Below are positions 15,941 to 23,082 of a DNA stretch of 25,934 bases, piece by piece (position 1 is the stretch's first letter; each line of letters begins with the position of its first letter). The position numbers and the translations under genes are program-made. Source of the stretch: CAZXCG01 sp964639205 (GTDB lineage Bacteria > Bacillota > Clostridia > Oscillospirales > Acutalibacteraceae); assembly GCA_964639205.1 (NCBI GenBank), contig CAZXCG010000022.1:1-25934 (forward strand), in the 5' to 3' direction. A model generated the notes under the pieces. That model searched no databases, was not told the origin of the DNA, and saw only the letters and a list, made by a program, of their open reading frames with translations.

Positions 15941-16371
15941 GCGCAATACATTTAAAGTACATAGTTCCTAACGATGATTTTACCCGCGCGGGCGAGGCGT
16001 CGGGGAGCGTGAAAAGCAAGCTTAAAAAACTCGGTTACGACAAGGACGCAATCCGCCGCGTTGCCATTGCAATGTACGAGGCGGAAATCAATATGGTTAT
16101 TCACGCCGACGGAGGCGTGGTCGATGTTGACGTTTATCCGGACAGGGTAGAAATTGTGCTTGCGGATAAGGGCCCCGGCATTCCCGACGTTGAAAAGGCA
16201 ATGCAGGAGGGATACTCGACAGCTCCGGACAATGTGCGCAATCTCGGTTTCGGCGCCGGAATGGGGCTTCCGAACATTAAAAAATACGCCGACGAAATGC
16301 GGATTGAAACAGAAATAGGCGTGGGAACCACAATGTATATTACCGTAAGGGTGCGCAGCAGCGCCTCTTAA
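15937..16371 (+). CDS. GHKL-type ATPase (anti-sigma/serine kinase-like)
   Basis: A 144-residue stand-alone HATPase_c domain of the RsbW/SpoIIAB-like class. The N-box is in AMYEAEINMVIHADGG (about 46-61), the G1 box in LADKGPGIPDVEKAM (about 74-88) and the G2 box in GFGAGMGLPNIKKYAD (about 103-118). Such proteins bind ATP and may phosphorylate or sequester a partner, classically an anti-anti-sigma factor; no such partner is adjacent. ATG 15937 overlaps the previous stop as ATGA and has GGTGGA upstream; an alternative in-frame ATG at 15928 has no better site. Its position between a DRTGG protein and a hydrogenase-like protein suggests a signalling role. Confidence 0.87.
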   Translation: MSAIHLKYIVPNDDFTRAGEASGSVKSKLKKLGYDKDAIRRVAIAMYEAEINMVIHADGGVVDVDVYPDRVEIVLADKGPGIPDVEKAMQEGYSTAPDNVRNLGFGAGMGLPNIKKYADEMRIETEIGVGTTMYITVRVRSSAS

Positions 16372-16392
16372 AAGAAAAACGAGGTGTAAAAT

Positions 16393-17682
16393 ATGCCTGA
16401 ATATTTTCACTCTGTCATGCTTGACAAAGAAAAGTGTTGCGGCTGTACAAACTGCATAAAGCGATGCCCTACGGAAGCTATACGCGTTCGTGACGGAAAG
16501 GCAAGCATTATTTCTGAAAGGTGCATAGACTGCGGGGAATGTATAAGGGTCTGCCCGCACCATGCAAAAAAAGCTTACTCCGACAGTCTTGACACTCTCA
16601 AAAACTATAAATTCAACATAGCTGTACCTGCTCCAACGCTGTTCGGACAGTTTAACAATCTTGACGATATAGATATTCTTTTAACCGGCCTCAAACGCAT
16701 AGGATTCGATATGGTTTACGAGGTTTCACGTGGAGCGGAGCTTGTTTCACAGGCAACGCGTATGCTGATTCAGGAAAACAAACTGAAAAAGCCGATAATC
16801 AGCTCCGCCTGCCCTGCCGTTGTGCGTCTTATAAAGCAGCGCTTTCCCGATTTATGCGAGAACGTACTCCCGCTTAATGCTCCTATGGAGGTCTCGGCAA
16901 TGCTTGCAAAGCGCGCGGCGCTTCAGGAAACCGGACTGCCCGAAAACGAAATAGGCGTATTTTTTATTACTCCCTGCCCTGCAAAGGTTACCGAGATAAA
17001 TCGCCCTACTGCGGGCAACCGCAAGTCGTACTGTACCGGGGCAATTGCAATTTCCAAGGTATATCCCGCTCTTTCACACGCTATGGATCAGCTTAAATCC
17101 GTTGAGCCCATAGGCAACTCCGGAATAATCGGGGTCAGCTGGGCAACCAGCGGAGGAGAGAGCGCCGCAATGCTCGGCGATAAATACCTTGCCGCCGACG
17201 GCGTTGAAAATGTAATTCACGTGCTTGAAGAGTTGGAGGACGAGAGAATACACGACGTTGATTTTGTAGAACTCAACGCCTGTACCGGCGGGTGCGTAGG
17301 CGGGGTTCTGAACGTGGAAAATCCCTTTGTCGCTCAGGCAAGAATACATACGCTCAGAAAGTACCTGCCGGTTTCCCAAAATCATTTGGACAGCTCTGTT
17401 CCGGAAAATATGAAGTGGCACGAAGAGCTAGAATACGACGAAAACATTCTCAGCTTAAGCAGCGACATTAACCGTGCTATGACTATGATGGAGGAAATGG
17501 AGCGAATACAGAGTAAGCTTCCGGGGCTTGACTGCGGAGCCTGCGGCGCTCCTTCCTGCCACGCTATGGCGGAGGATATAGTCCGCGGCTGCGCCAAGGA
17601 AACGCAGTGCATCTTTAAGCTTAAGGAGCAGCTTTTAAAGGTTTACAGGGATTTTCCGACGCTGTCCGATATTGATTCCTAA
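16393..17682 (+). CDS. FeFe-hydrogenase-like iron-sulfur protein, putative sensory type
   Basis: A 429-residue iron-sulfur protein. Residues 1-60 hold two 4Fe-4S ferredoxin motifs (C15, C18, C21, C25; C44, C47, C50, C54). Residues of about 70-330 are the FeFe-hydrogenase large-subunit fold with all four H-cluster cysteines: C140 in SSACPA, C195 in TPCPAK, C297 and C301 in NACTGGCVGG. Alanine 139 replaces the cysteine that relays protons in active enzymes. Residues of about 377-410 form a further four-cysteine Fe-S domain (C381, C384, C389, C406). There is no PAS domain or membrane segment. This arrangement fits the putative sensory hydrogenases of Clostridia rather than fermentative enzymes. 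GAGGTG precedes the ATG. Activity is not proven. Confidence 0.88.
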   Translation: MPEYFHSVMLDKEKCCGCTNCIKRCPTEAIRVRDGKASIISERCIDCGECIRVCPHHAKKAYSDSLDTLKNYKFNIAVPAPTLFGQFNNLDDIDILLTGLKRIGFDMVYEVSRGAELVSQATRMLIQENKLKKPIISSACPAVVRLIKQRFPDLCENVLPLNAPMEVSAMLAKRAALQETGLPENEIGVFFITPCPAKVTEINRPTAGNRKSYCTGAIAISKVYPALSHAMDQLKSVEPIGNSGIIGVSWATSGGESAAMLGDKYLAADGVENVIHVLEELEDERIHDVDFVELNACTGGCVGGVLNVENPFVAQARIHTLRKYLPVSQNHLDSSVPENMKWHEELEYDENILSLSSDINRAMTMMEEMERIQSKLPGLDCGACGAPSCHAMAEDIVRGCAKETQCIFKLKEQLLKVYRDFPTLSDIDS

Positions 17683-17709
17683 AATTAAAATGAAGGGAGC
17701 TGTTTGGCA

Positions 17710-18045
17710 TTGACAGTAAAAGAGTTGTCTGAAAAATGCGCTTTGACCCTGCTTACCGGCGGGGAAGAGCTTAACAGGGAGATAGGCGGCTGCTACATAG
17801 GCGATCTGCTCAGTTGGGTAATGGGTAGAGCTTCTGCCGACGATGTGTGGCTGACGGTAATGGGCAATATAAATTCCATTGCGGTCGCTACCCTTGCCGA
17901 CGTAGCCTGCATCGTCCTTACCGAAAACGCTTCGCTTGACGAGCCTGCAAAACAAAAGGCGGAGCAGCAGGGTGTTGCAATTTTGCAGACGGAATTAAAC
18001 AGTTATCAGCTTGCGGTTAAAATTTCAAAGCTTTTGGGAGATTAG
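17710..18045 (+). CDS. DRTGG-domain-like protein (second copy)
   Basis: A 111-residue protein related in pattern to the one at 15593: it shares GxxIGDLLSWV, VWLTVMGNINSIAVATLADVACIV and a final alpha-helix. It begins with TTG. AGGGAG (17694-17699) lies 10 bases before TTG 17710, which gives an N-terminus MTVKEL like the MTVNDI of the first copy; TTG 17704 is the other choice. It lies between the hydrogenase-like gene and the PHP gene, and its stop is one base from the next start. A ligand-binding or dimerisation role is inference. Confidence 0.8.
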   Translation: MTVKELSEKCALTLLTGGEELNREIGGCYIGDLLSWVMGRASADDVWLTVMGNINSIAVATLADVACIVLTENASLDEPAKQKAEQQGVAILQTELNSYQLAVKISKLLGD

Positions 18046-18046
18046 A

Positions 18047-18775
18047 ATGAACGCATTCTATGATCTTCATCTTCATTCCTGTCTTTCCCCCTGCGGAGAT
18101 ATGGATATGACGCCGAATAATATTGTCGGTATGGCAACTCTGCTCGGATTGCAGATTATTGCCTTGACCGACCATAACTCCTGCAAAAACTGTCCGGCGG
18201 TTGCAGAGCTTGGGGAGGCTAACGGGATCTGCGTTATTCCGGGGATGGAGCTTACAACCGCGGAGGAAATTCACGCGGTTTGCCTGTTTCCGAATTTGGA
18301 AGCTGCTTTAACTTTTGACGAATATGTTGAAAATCACCGCGTAAAAATCAAAAACCGCGCCGATATTTACGGCGAGCAGGCCATCCTTAATTCTCAGGAC
18401 GAAAAAATCGGCGAGGTGGATTATCTGCTTATTCCGGCAACCCAAATAAGCGTTTCCTCCGCAGCTTCTCTTGTGCGTTCTTTCGGGGGAATCTGCTTTC
18501 CCGCACACATAGACCGCAGCAGCTATTCGCTGCTTTCCGTACTCGGTGAAATTCCGCCGGAGTGCGGCTTTACAACCGCCGAAATTTCTCCCTGCGGCAA
18601 TGCCGTCGAGCTCAAAAAGCAGCATCCGATTCTTGAACGTATGAATATTGTCACAAGCAGCGACGCTCATTATCTTGAAAATATGCGCGAAAAGGAATTT
18701 TGCCTGCCGCTTGACGCTGTTTCGGCCGAGTCCGTTTTGAGTTATCTCGGCGAATTTAATTTCCAAACGGAGTGA
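18047..18775 (+). CDS. PHP-domain phosphoesterase
   Basis: A 242-residue PHP-superfamily protein with likely metal-dependent phosphoesterase activity. DLHLHSCLSPCGD (about 6-18) gives the first metal-binding histidines. ALTDHNSCKN (about 39-48), PGMELTTAEEIHAV (about 66-79), FPAHIDRSSYS (about 151-161) and TSSDAHYLENM (about 203-213) are the remaining conserved motifs. ATG 18047 is chosen because GGGAG (18036-18040) lies 6 bases upstream and the previous gene ends one base before it; a longer frame to 18011 overlaps that gene. The substrate is unknown. Its conserved company with DRTGG and hydrogenase genes suggests a role in signal turnover. Confidence 0.88.
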   Translation: MNAFYDLHLHSCLSPCGDMDMTPNNIVGMATLLGLQIIALTDHNSCKNCPAVAELGEANGICVIPGMELTTAEEIHAVCLFPNLEAALTFDEYVENHRVKIKNRADIYGEQAILNSQDEKIGEVDYLLIPATQISVSSAASLVRSFGGICFPAHIDRSSYSLLSVLGEIPPECGFTTAEISPCGNAVELKKQHPILERMNIVTSSDAHYLENMREKEFCLPLDAVSAESVLSYLGEFNFQTE

Positions 18776-18780
18776 AATAA

Positions 18781-19569
18781 TTGATAAAGGCAGTATTTTT
18801 TGATATAGACGGCACTCTTTTGAGCTTTACAACACACCGCGTACCCGAATCTGCGGCGCTGGCTCTCAAAAAGCTTAGGGAAAACGGAGTTAAGCTGTTT
18901 ATAAACACGGGCAGAAGTCCTGAAAGTCTGCAATATCTGCAAGGGATCTTACCTATCGATTTTGACGGCTATATTGCGGTAAACGGACAGTACTGCTATT
19001 GCGGAAACGAGGTCATACGCAGCCACCCTCTGCCCACAAAAAGCATCGAGAGCTTTCTGCCTTTTCTGAACAATAACAATATTACCGCCGTTTTTGTGGA
19101 GCTTAATTACTGCTATATCAACAGAGTAAATCAAAGACTTAAAGACGGACATAAATTATTGGGTTCCACTGTAAAGGAGGATCCGGTCGATTCAACCGAC
19201 CGTATTTACTCGCACAGTGTTTATCAGCTCTGCGCCTACATAACAGAAGACGAGCAGAGCGAGGCGCTCAAGCATCTTCCCGGCTGCCGCGCCGTAAGGT
19301 GGCATCCCTCTTTTGCCGATATAATTCCCGCAGACGGGGGAAAGGGAGTGGGGCTTCTGAAAATGCTCGAGCATTTTGGAATTTCCCCGGAGGAAAGCAT
19401 CGCATTCGGCGACGGAGGCAACGACGCCGAAATGCTTGCCGCCGCCGGAATCGGAGTAGCTATGGGTAATGCCTCGGATAAACTCAAGCAAACCGCCGAT
19501 TACGTAACCTCCGACGCGGACAGCGGCGGAATTTACCTTGCGCTCAGGCACTTCGGACTGTTGACATAA
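18781..19569 (+). CDS. HAD-superfamily Cof-type phosphatase
   Basis: A 262-residue hydrolase that probably removes phosphate from sugars or small cofactors. FFDIDGTLL (D8 nucleophile, D10) is motif I, FINTGRSP (about 40-47) motif II, and FGDGGNDAEMLAAAGIGVAMGNA (about 208-230) motif IV, with the C2 cap between. It starts with TTG at 18781, with GGAGTG about 7 bases upstream, and follows the PHP gene by 5 bases, so it appears to be in the same transcript. Substrates of this family cannot be inferred from sequence. Confidence 0.92.
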   Translation: MIKAVFFDIDGTLLSFTTHRVPESAALALKKLRENGVKLFINTGRSPESLQYLQGILPIDFDGYIAVNGQYCYCGNEVIRSHPLPTKSIESFLPFLNNNNITAVFVELNYCYINRVNQRLKDGHKLLGSTVKEDPVDSTDRIYSHSVYQLCAYITEDEQSEALKHLPGCRAVRWHPSFADIIPADGGKGVGLLKMLEHFGISPEESIAFGDGGNDAEMLAAAGIGVAMGNASDKLKQTADYVTSDADSGGIYLALRHFGLLT

Positions 19570-19613
19570 ATTACGGATTGCCTTAACAATTGCTTAATAA
19601 ATTTTTAAATTTT

Positions 19614-19655
19614 CCCGTAAGAGCTTTCTGCTTTTGCGGGAGAAAGTTTTATTCC
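19614..19655 (+). terminator. probable terminator after the HAD gene
   Basis: CCCGTAAGAGC (19614-19624) pairs with GCTTTTGCGGG (19630-19640), including G·U wobbles. AGAAAGTTTTATT follows, so the U-tract is offset and weak. Confidence 0.5.
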
Positions 19656-19675
19656 CGAAAATTTTGAAAAAACTA

Positions 19676-19704
19676 TTGACAAAGCGGTTAGTCGGTGCTA
19701 ATAT
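19676..19704 (+). promoter_or_regulatory. promoter of the feo operon
   Basis: TTGACA (19676-19681), a perfect -35, and TAATAT (19699-19704) are 17 bases apart. The spacer and -10 contain an operator-like inverted repeat, so the promoter is probably repressed when iron is ample. Confidence 0.7.
19688..19701. promoter_or_regulatory. DtxR-type operator candidate 1 (feo promoter)
   Basis: TTAG-N6-CTAA, the half-site spacing of DtxR/IdeR iron boxes, lies between the -35 and -10 and covers the start of the -10. A bound repressor would block RNA polymerase. Confidence 0.6.
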
Positions 19705-19713
19705 TATATCGCA

Positions 19714-19733
19714 AGGTTAGACAAAACAAACCT
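19714..19733. promoter_or_regulatory. DtxR-type operator candidate 2 (feo start region)
   Basis: AGGTTAG-N6-CAAACCT is palindromic except for one base and has the same spacing as the first site. It lies just after the expected transcription start. Confidence 0.55.
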
Positions 19734-19788
19734 GTTTTCCTTGGCTCGGCTCAGCTCAGCCGTATATTGCATTGGCGAGGTGAAAAAA

Positions 19789-20001
19789 ATGATGCCGCTT
19801 ATATTGGCGAATGAAGGAGAAGAGCAGATGATAAAAAAAATAGGTGGCAAGCCCGAGGTGAGGGCTCATCTTGAAAATCTCGGCTTCGTGGTTGGCGGCG
19901 GCGTTACCGTTATATCGACAATAGGAGGCAATCTTATTGTTAAAGTAAAGGAATCCCGCGTTGCCATAAGTAAGGAAATGGCAGGCAAAATCATGGTGTA
20001 A
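19789..20001 (+). CDS. feoA: FeoA-domain protein (first copy)
   Basis: A 70-residue SH3-like FeoA protein, an accessory component of ferrous-iron uptake that is thought to act on FeoB from the cytoplasm. GGKPEVRAHLENLGFVVGGGVTVIS and LIVKVKESRVAISKEMAGKIMV are typical. ATG 19789 is chosen because GAGGTG (19777-19782) lies 6 bases upstream; the in-frame extension to 19741 overlaps the leader hairpin and is less likely. It opens the feo operon behind an iron-box promoter and is followed after 27 bases by a second FeoA. Its N-terminal MMPLILANEGEEQ extension is typical of one of two clostridial FeoA types. Confidence 0.88.
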   Translation: MMPLILANEGEEQMIKKIGGKPEVRAHLENLGFVVGGGVTVISTIGGNLIVKVKESRVAISKEMAGKIMV

Positions 20002-20028
20002 ACCATTGTTGTAATAGGAGGTGTGCTC

Positions 20029-20250
20029 TTGAAAACACTCAGAGAAACAAAAATCGGCGACAGGGTAAAGGTTGTTAAGCTCCATGGTGAAGGCGCTGTA
20101 AAACGCCGCATTATGGATATGGGAATCACTCGCGGGGTCGAAATTTACGTGCGCAAGGTTGCGCCGCTCGGCGACCCGGTGGAAATAACCGTCAGAGGCT
20201 ACGAGCTTTCTCTGCGCAAAGCAGACGCGCAGATGATTGAGGTTGAATAA
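20029..20250 (+). CDS. feoA: FeoA-domain protein (second copy)
   Basis: A 73-residue FeoA protein. KTLRETKIGDRVKVVKLHGEGAVKRRIMDMGITRGVEI and the ending GYELSLRKADAQMIEVE are the standard FeoA signature. It starts with TTG at 20029, 7 bases after a strong AGGAGG (20016-20021); an in-frame GTG at 20023 overlaps that site. Together with the first copy it gives a pair of FeoA proteins beside FeoB, a common clostridial arrangement. A hairpin and a third iron box separate it from feoB. Confidence 0.92.
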   Translation: MKTLRETKIGDRVKVVKLHGEGAVKRRIMDMGITRGVEIYVRKVAPLGDPVEITVRGYELSLRKADAQMIEVE

Positions 20251-20257
20251 CCCTTTG

Positions 20258-20284
20258 CCGCATTTAAAAATGCGGAGTTTTCAG
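20258..20284 (+). terminator. hairpin between feoA and feoB, weak terminator or attenuator
   Basis: CCGCATTT and AAATGCGG (20258-20275) are perfectly complementary, with a very short loop, and are followed by AGTTTTCAG. It may reduce readthrough from feoA into feoB and so set their ratio. Confidence 0.45.
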
Positions 20285-20289
20285 ATTGT

Positions 20290-20305
20290 GTTAGTTTATT
20301 CTAAC
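20290..20305. promoter_or_regulatory. DtxR-type operator candidate 3 (before feoB)
   Basis: GTTAG-TTTATT-CTAAC is a perfect inverted repeat with TTAG-N6-CTAA spacing, 25 bases before the feoB start. No strong promoter is evident beside it, though TTGTGT (20286) could be a weak -35. Confidence 0.6.
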
Positions 20306-20330
20306 TGATTTAAAGAAAGGATGAATGGCA

Positions 20331-22742
20331 ATGGAAATAAAAATTGCCCTTGCAGGCAACCCCAACAGCGGTAAAACCACTTTGTTTAACGCTTTGACGG
20401 GCGCAAACCAGTTTGTGGGTAACTGGCCTGGAGTTACCGTAGAAAAGAAAGAAGGCAAGCTTAAAAAGCACAGCGACGTTGTAATTATGGATCTCCCCGG
20501 TATTTATTCGCTGTCGCCTTATACCCTTGAGGAAGTTGTTGCAAGGAACTACCTCATTAACGAGCGTCCGGATGCAATCCTTAATATAATCGACGGAACA
20601 AACCTTGAGCGTAACCTTTACCTCACCACACAGCTCACGGAGCTTGGCATACCCGTCGTTGTCGCCGTAAATATGATGGACGTTGTAAAGAAAAACGGCG
20701 ACAAAATAAACATCGAGGAGCTTTCCAGGGAGCTTGGGTGCAAGGTTGTTGAAATATCCGCGCTTAAAAACAAAGGCGTTATGGAAGCTGCCGAGGAGGC
20801 TGTCAACGCTGCGCACAGCACAAAAACCGTTCCGCAGCACAGCTTTTCGGGAGTTGTCGAGCATGCCCTTGCCCATATTGAGGAGGCGGCCGTACACAAT
20901 ATGCCCGAGGAGCAGCAGCGCTGGTATGCTTTAAAGATTTTTGAGCGTGACGAAAAGGTGCTTGAAAAGCTCAACCTCAGCAAATCTGTTCTCGAGCATA
21001 TAGAAAAAGACATTCAGGCTGCCGAAAAGGAGCTTGACGACGACGCCGAAAGCATCGTAACAAACGAAAGATACATCTACATAGCTTCCATCATCAAGGG
21101 CTGCTACAAGAAAAAGAGTGCCGGTAAGCTTTCAACGTCGGATAAAATCGATAAAGTGGTAACAAACCGCTTCCTTGCTTTGCCGATTTTCGCGGTTGTT
21201 ATGTTTATTGTGTATTTTGTGTCCGTAACAACGGTCGGCTCATGGGCTACCGACTGGGCAAACGACGGAGTGTTCGGCGACGGCTGGCACCTGTTCGGCA
21301 TAGGCAGCTCGGATTATGAAGACGCAGCCGCAGAGTACGCTCCGTATGCCGCCATAGTCGAAGCTTTCGAAGGCGCGGCCGAAGAAGCGGGCGTTGACCC
21401 GCAGCAGGCGGAAGACCTTACGACCGTCGCTTATCTCTACGATGACGACGGCAACGTTGAAGAAGAGCTGACTGCCGACTTTGCTTCATATCAGGAAGCT
21501 TTAACCTGCGAAGAACCCGATCCCGCCGATTACGGCGTGTGGGTTCCCGGAATCCCTGTTCTTATAGAGAACGGTCTGGAGGCAATAAACTGCGCCGACT
21601 GGTTAAGCGGTCTGATTTTAGACGGTATTGTCGGCGGCGTAGGCGCTGTGCTCGGATTTGTACCGCAGATGCTTGTTCTGTTTATTTTCCTTGCGTTCCT
21701 TGAAGCTTGCGGCTATATGGCGCGTATCGCTTTCGTTATGGACCGTATTTTCCGCAAGTTCGGTCTTTCCGGTAAATCCTTTATTCCGATGCTCATAGGC
21801 ACCGGCTGCGGAGTTCCCGGCATTATGGCTTCGCGTACAATCGAAAATGAGCGCGACCGCAGAATGACTGTTATGACAACCACGTTTATTCCCTGCGGCG
21901 CCAAGCTTCCGATAATCGCCCTCATCGCCGGCGCGCTGTTCGGCGGCGCGTGGTGGGTTGCCCCGAGCGCATATTTCATAGGCGTTTTTGCAATAGTAGT
22001 ATCGGGTATTATGCTAAAAAAGACAAAAATGTTCTCCGGCGATCCCGCCCCGTTTGTTATGGAGCTTCCGGCTTATCACTTGCCCACAGTCGGAAATGTG
22101 CTTCGTTCAATGTGGGAGCGCGCCTGGTCGTTTATTAAGAAAGCAGGAACCGTAATACTCCTTTCAGCCATTGTGCTTTGGTTCCTGCAGGGCTTCGGAT
22201 TTGAAGGCGGCTCTTTCGGTATGGTTGAGGACATCAACAACTCGATTCTTGCCGTTATAGGCAATGCAATCGCCTGGATTTTCGCGCCTCTCGGCTGGGG
22301 CAACTGGCAGAGCGCCGTTGCTACCATCACCGGGCTTATTGCAAAAGAAAATGTTGTCGGTACTTTCGGCGTGCTTTTCGGCGGCTTCGACGAGGTTGCG
22401 GAAAACGGCTGGCAGATTTGGGCGAATATGCAGCAGGTCTACACTCCGCTTTCGGCGTATTCCTTCTTAATCTTCAACCTTCTCTGTGCGCCCTGCTTCG
22501 CGGCTATGGGAGCTATCAAGCGCGAGATGAACTCCGCAAAATGGACCTTCTTCGCAATCGGTTATCAGTGCGTGTTTGCATACGCGGTTTCACTCATCGT
22601 TTACCAAATAGGTTCGATTTTTACAGGCTCGCTGAATGTTTTGGGACTTATTGCGGCGGTTGTTTTGCTTGCGCTGATTGTTTATATGCTTTTCCGCCCC
22701 TATACCGAAAGTACCAGGCTTAAATCAGCAAAAAAAGCATAA
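20331..22742 (+). CDS. feoB: ferrous iron transport protein B
   Basis: The GTP-gated membrane transporter for Fe2+, about 803 residues and longer than many relatives. The N-terminal G domain shows G1 GNPNSGKTT (about 9-17), G2 GNWPGVTVE (about 30-38), G3 DLPGIYSLSP (about 54-63) and G4 NMMD. Two Gate-like halves follow: GTGCGVPGIMASRT and TTFIPCGAKLPII are conserved FeoB core segments, with LLCAPCFAAMG near the C-terminus. Between the first membrane helix and VPQM lies an acidic insert of about 80 residues (nt about 21308-21540). ATG 20331 is preferred because AAGGA (20317-20321) is 9 bases upstream; ATG 20325 is the alternative. It is regulated through the iron boxes listed. Confidence 0.95.
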   Translation: MEIKIALAGNPNSGKTTLFNALTGANQFVGNWPGVTVEKKEGKLKKHSDVVIMDLPGIYSLSPYTLEEVVARNYLINERPDAILNIIDGTNLERNLYLTTQLTELGIPVVVAVNMMDVVKKNGDKINIEELSRELGCKVVEISALKNKGVMEAAEEAVNAAHSTKTVPQHSFSGVVEHALAHIEEAAVHNMPEEQQRWYALKIFERDEKVLEKLNLSKSVLEHIEKDIQAAEKELDDDAESIVTNERYIYIASIIKGCYKKKSAGKLSTSDKIDKVVTNRFLALPIFAVVMFIVYFVSVTTVGSWATDWANDGVFGDGWHLFGIGSSDYEDAAAEYAPYAAIVEAFEGAAEEAGVDPQQAEDLTTVAYLYDDDGNVEEELTADFASYQEALTCEEPDPADYGVWVPGIPVLIENGLEAINCADWLSGLILDGIVGGVGAVLGFVPQMLVLFIFLAFLEACGYMARIAFVMDRIFRKFGLSGKSFIPMLIGTGCGVPGIMASRTIENERDRRMTVMTTTFIPCGAKLPIIALIAGALFGGAWWVAPSAYFIGVFAIVVSGIMLKKTKMFSGDPAPFVMELPAYHLPTVGNVLRSMWERAWSFIKKAGTVILLSAIVLWFLQGFGFEGGSFGMVEDINNSILAVIGNAIAWIFAPLGWGNWQSAVATITGLIAKENVVGTFGVLFGGFDEVAENGWQIWANMQQVYTPLSAYSFLIFNLLCAPCFAAMGAIKREMNSAKWTFFAIGYQCVFAYAVSLIVYQIGSIFTGSLNVLGLIAAVVLLALIVYMLFRPYTESTRLKSAKKA

Positions 22743-22760
22743 ATCTGCAAGGCAAAAATT

Positions 22761-22931
22761 ATGTTGGAATTTTTATCACAAAATTGGGGTACAATACTTA
22801 CAGCGCTTGTTTTGGCGGTAATTGTGGTTTTAATTATCGTGAATATGCGCAAAAACAAAAAGGCGGGTAAAAACTCGTGCGGCTGCGGCTGTGAAAATTG
22901 CCCCTCCGCGGGAATGTGCCGCAAAAAGTAA
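22761..22931 (+). CDS. FeoB-associated Cys-rich membrane protein
   Basis: A 56-residue protein encoded 18 bases after feoB. The N-terminus LEFLSQNWGTILTALVLAVIV forms one membrane helix of about 20 residues, then comes a basic KNKKAGKN, then a short cytoplasmic tail with CGCGCENCPSAGMC (five cysteines, C40, C42, C44, C47, C53). This fits the small Cys-rich proteins that accompany FeoB in Firmicutes, which may bind or deliver iron or sense redox state. AAGG precedes the ATG by 8 bases. The role is inferred from position and cysteines only. Confidence 0.82.
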   Translation: MLEFLSQNWGTILTALVLAVIVVLIIVNMRKNKKAGKNSCGCGCENCPSAGMCRKK

Positions 22932-22978
22932 TTCAAACCGCTTAATATCTTTTTTTGCAAACCCAATATGCCATAGAA

Positions 22979-23011
22979 AACAAACCGCAGGCGTTTCGTC
23001 TGCGGTTTGTT
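22979..23011 (+). terminator. strong bidirectional terminator after the feo operon
   Basis: AACAAACCGCAGGCG and CGTCTGCGGTTTGTT form a 15-bp stem with one G·U wobble and a TTT loop. The A-rich 5' and T-rich 3' flanks suit termination on both strands. Confidence 0.75.
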
Positions 23012-23044
23012 GCGCGTTCGGGCGGGGCGCTTTTTTGGCCAAAA

Positions 23045-23082
23045 ATTTCTGTCATTATGTTTAAAATCATATTGACAGAAAT
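23045..23082. promoter_or_regulatory. inverted repeat overlapping a promoter
   Basis: ATTTCTGTCA (23045-23054) and TGACAGAAAT (23073-23082) are exact reverse complements separated by 18 bases. Inner ATG and CAT can pair too. The right arm covers the -35 of the promoter, as expected for a repressor operator; a T-run follows, so it may be a terminator instead. Confidence 0.55.
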
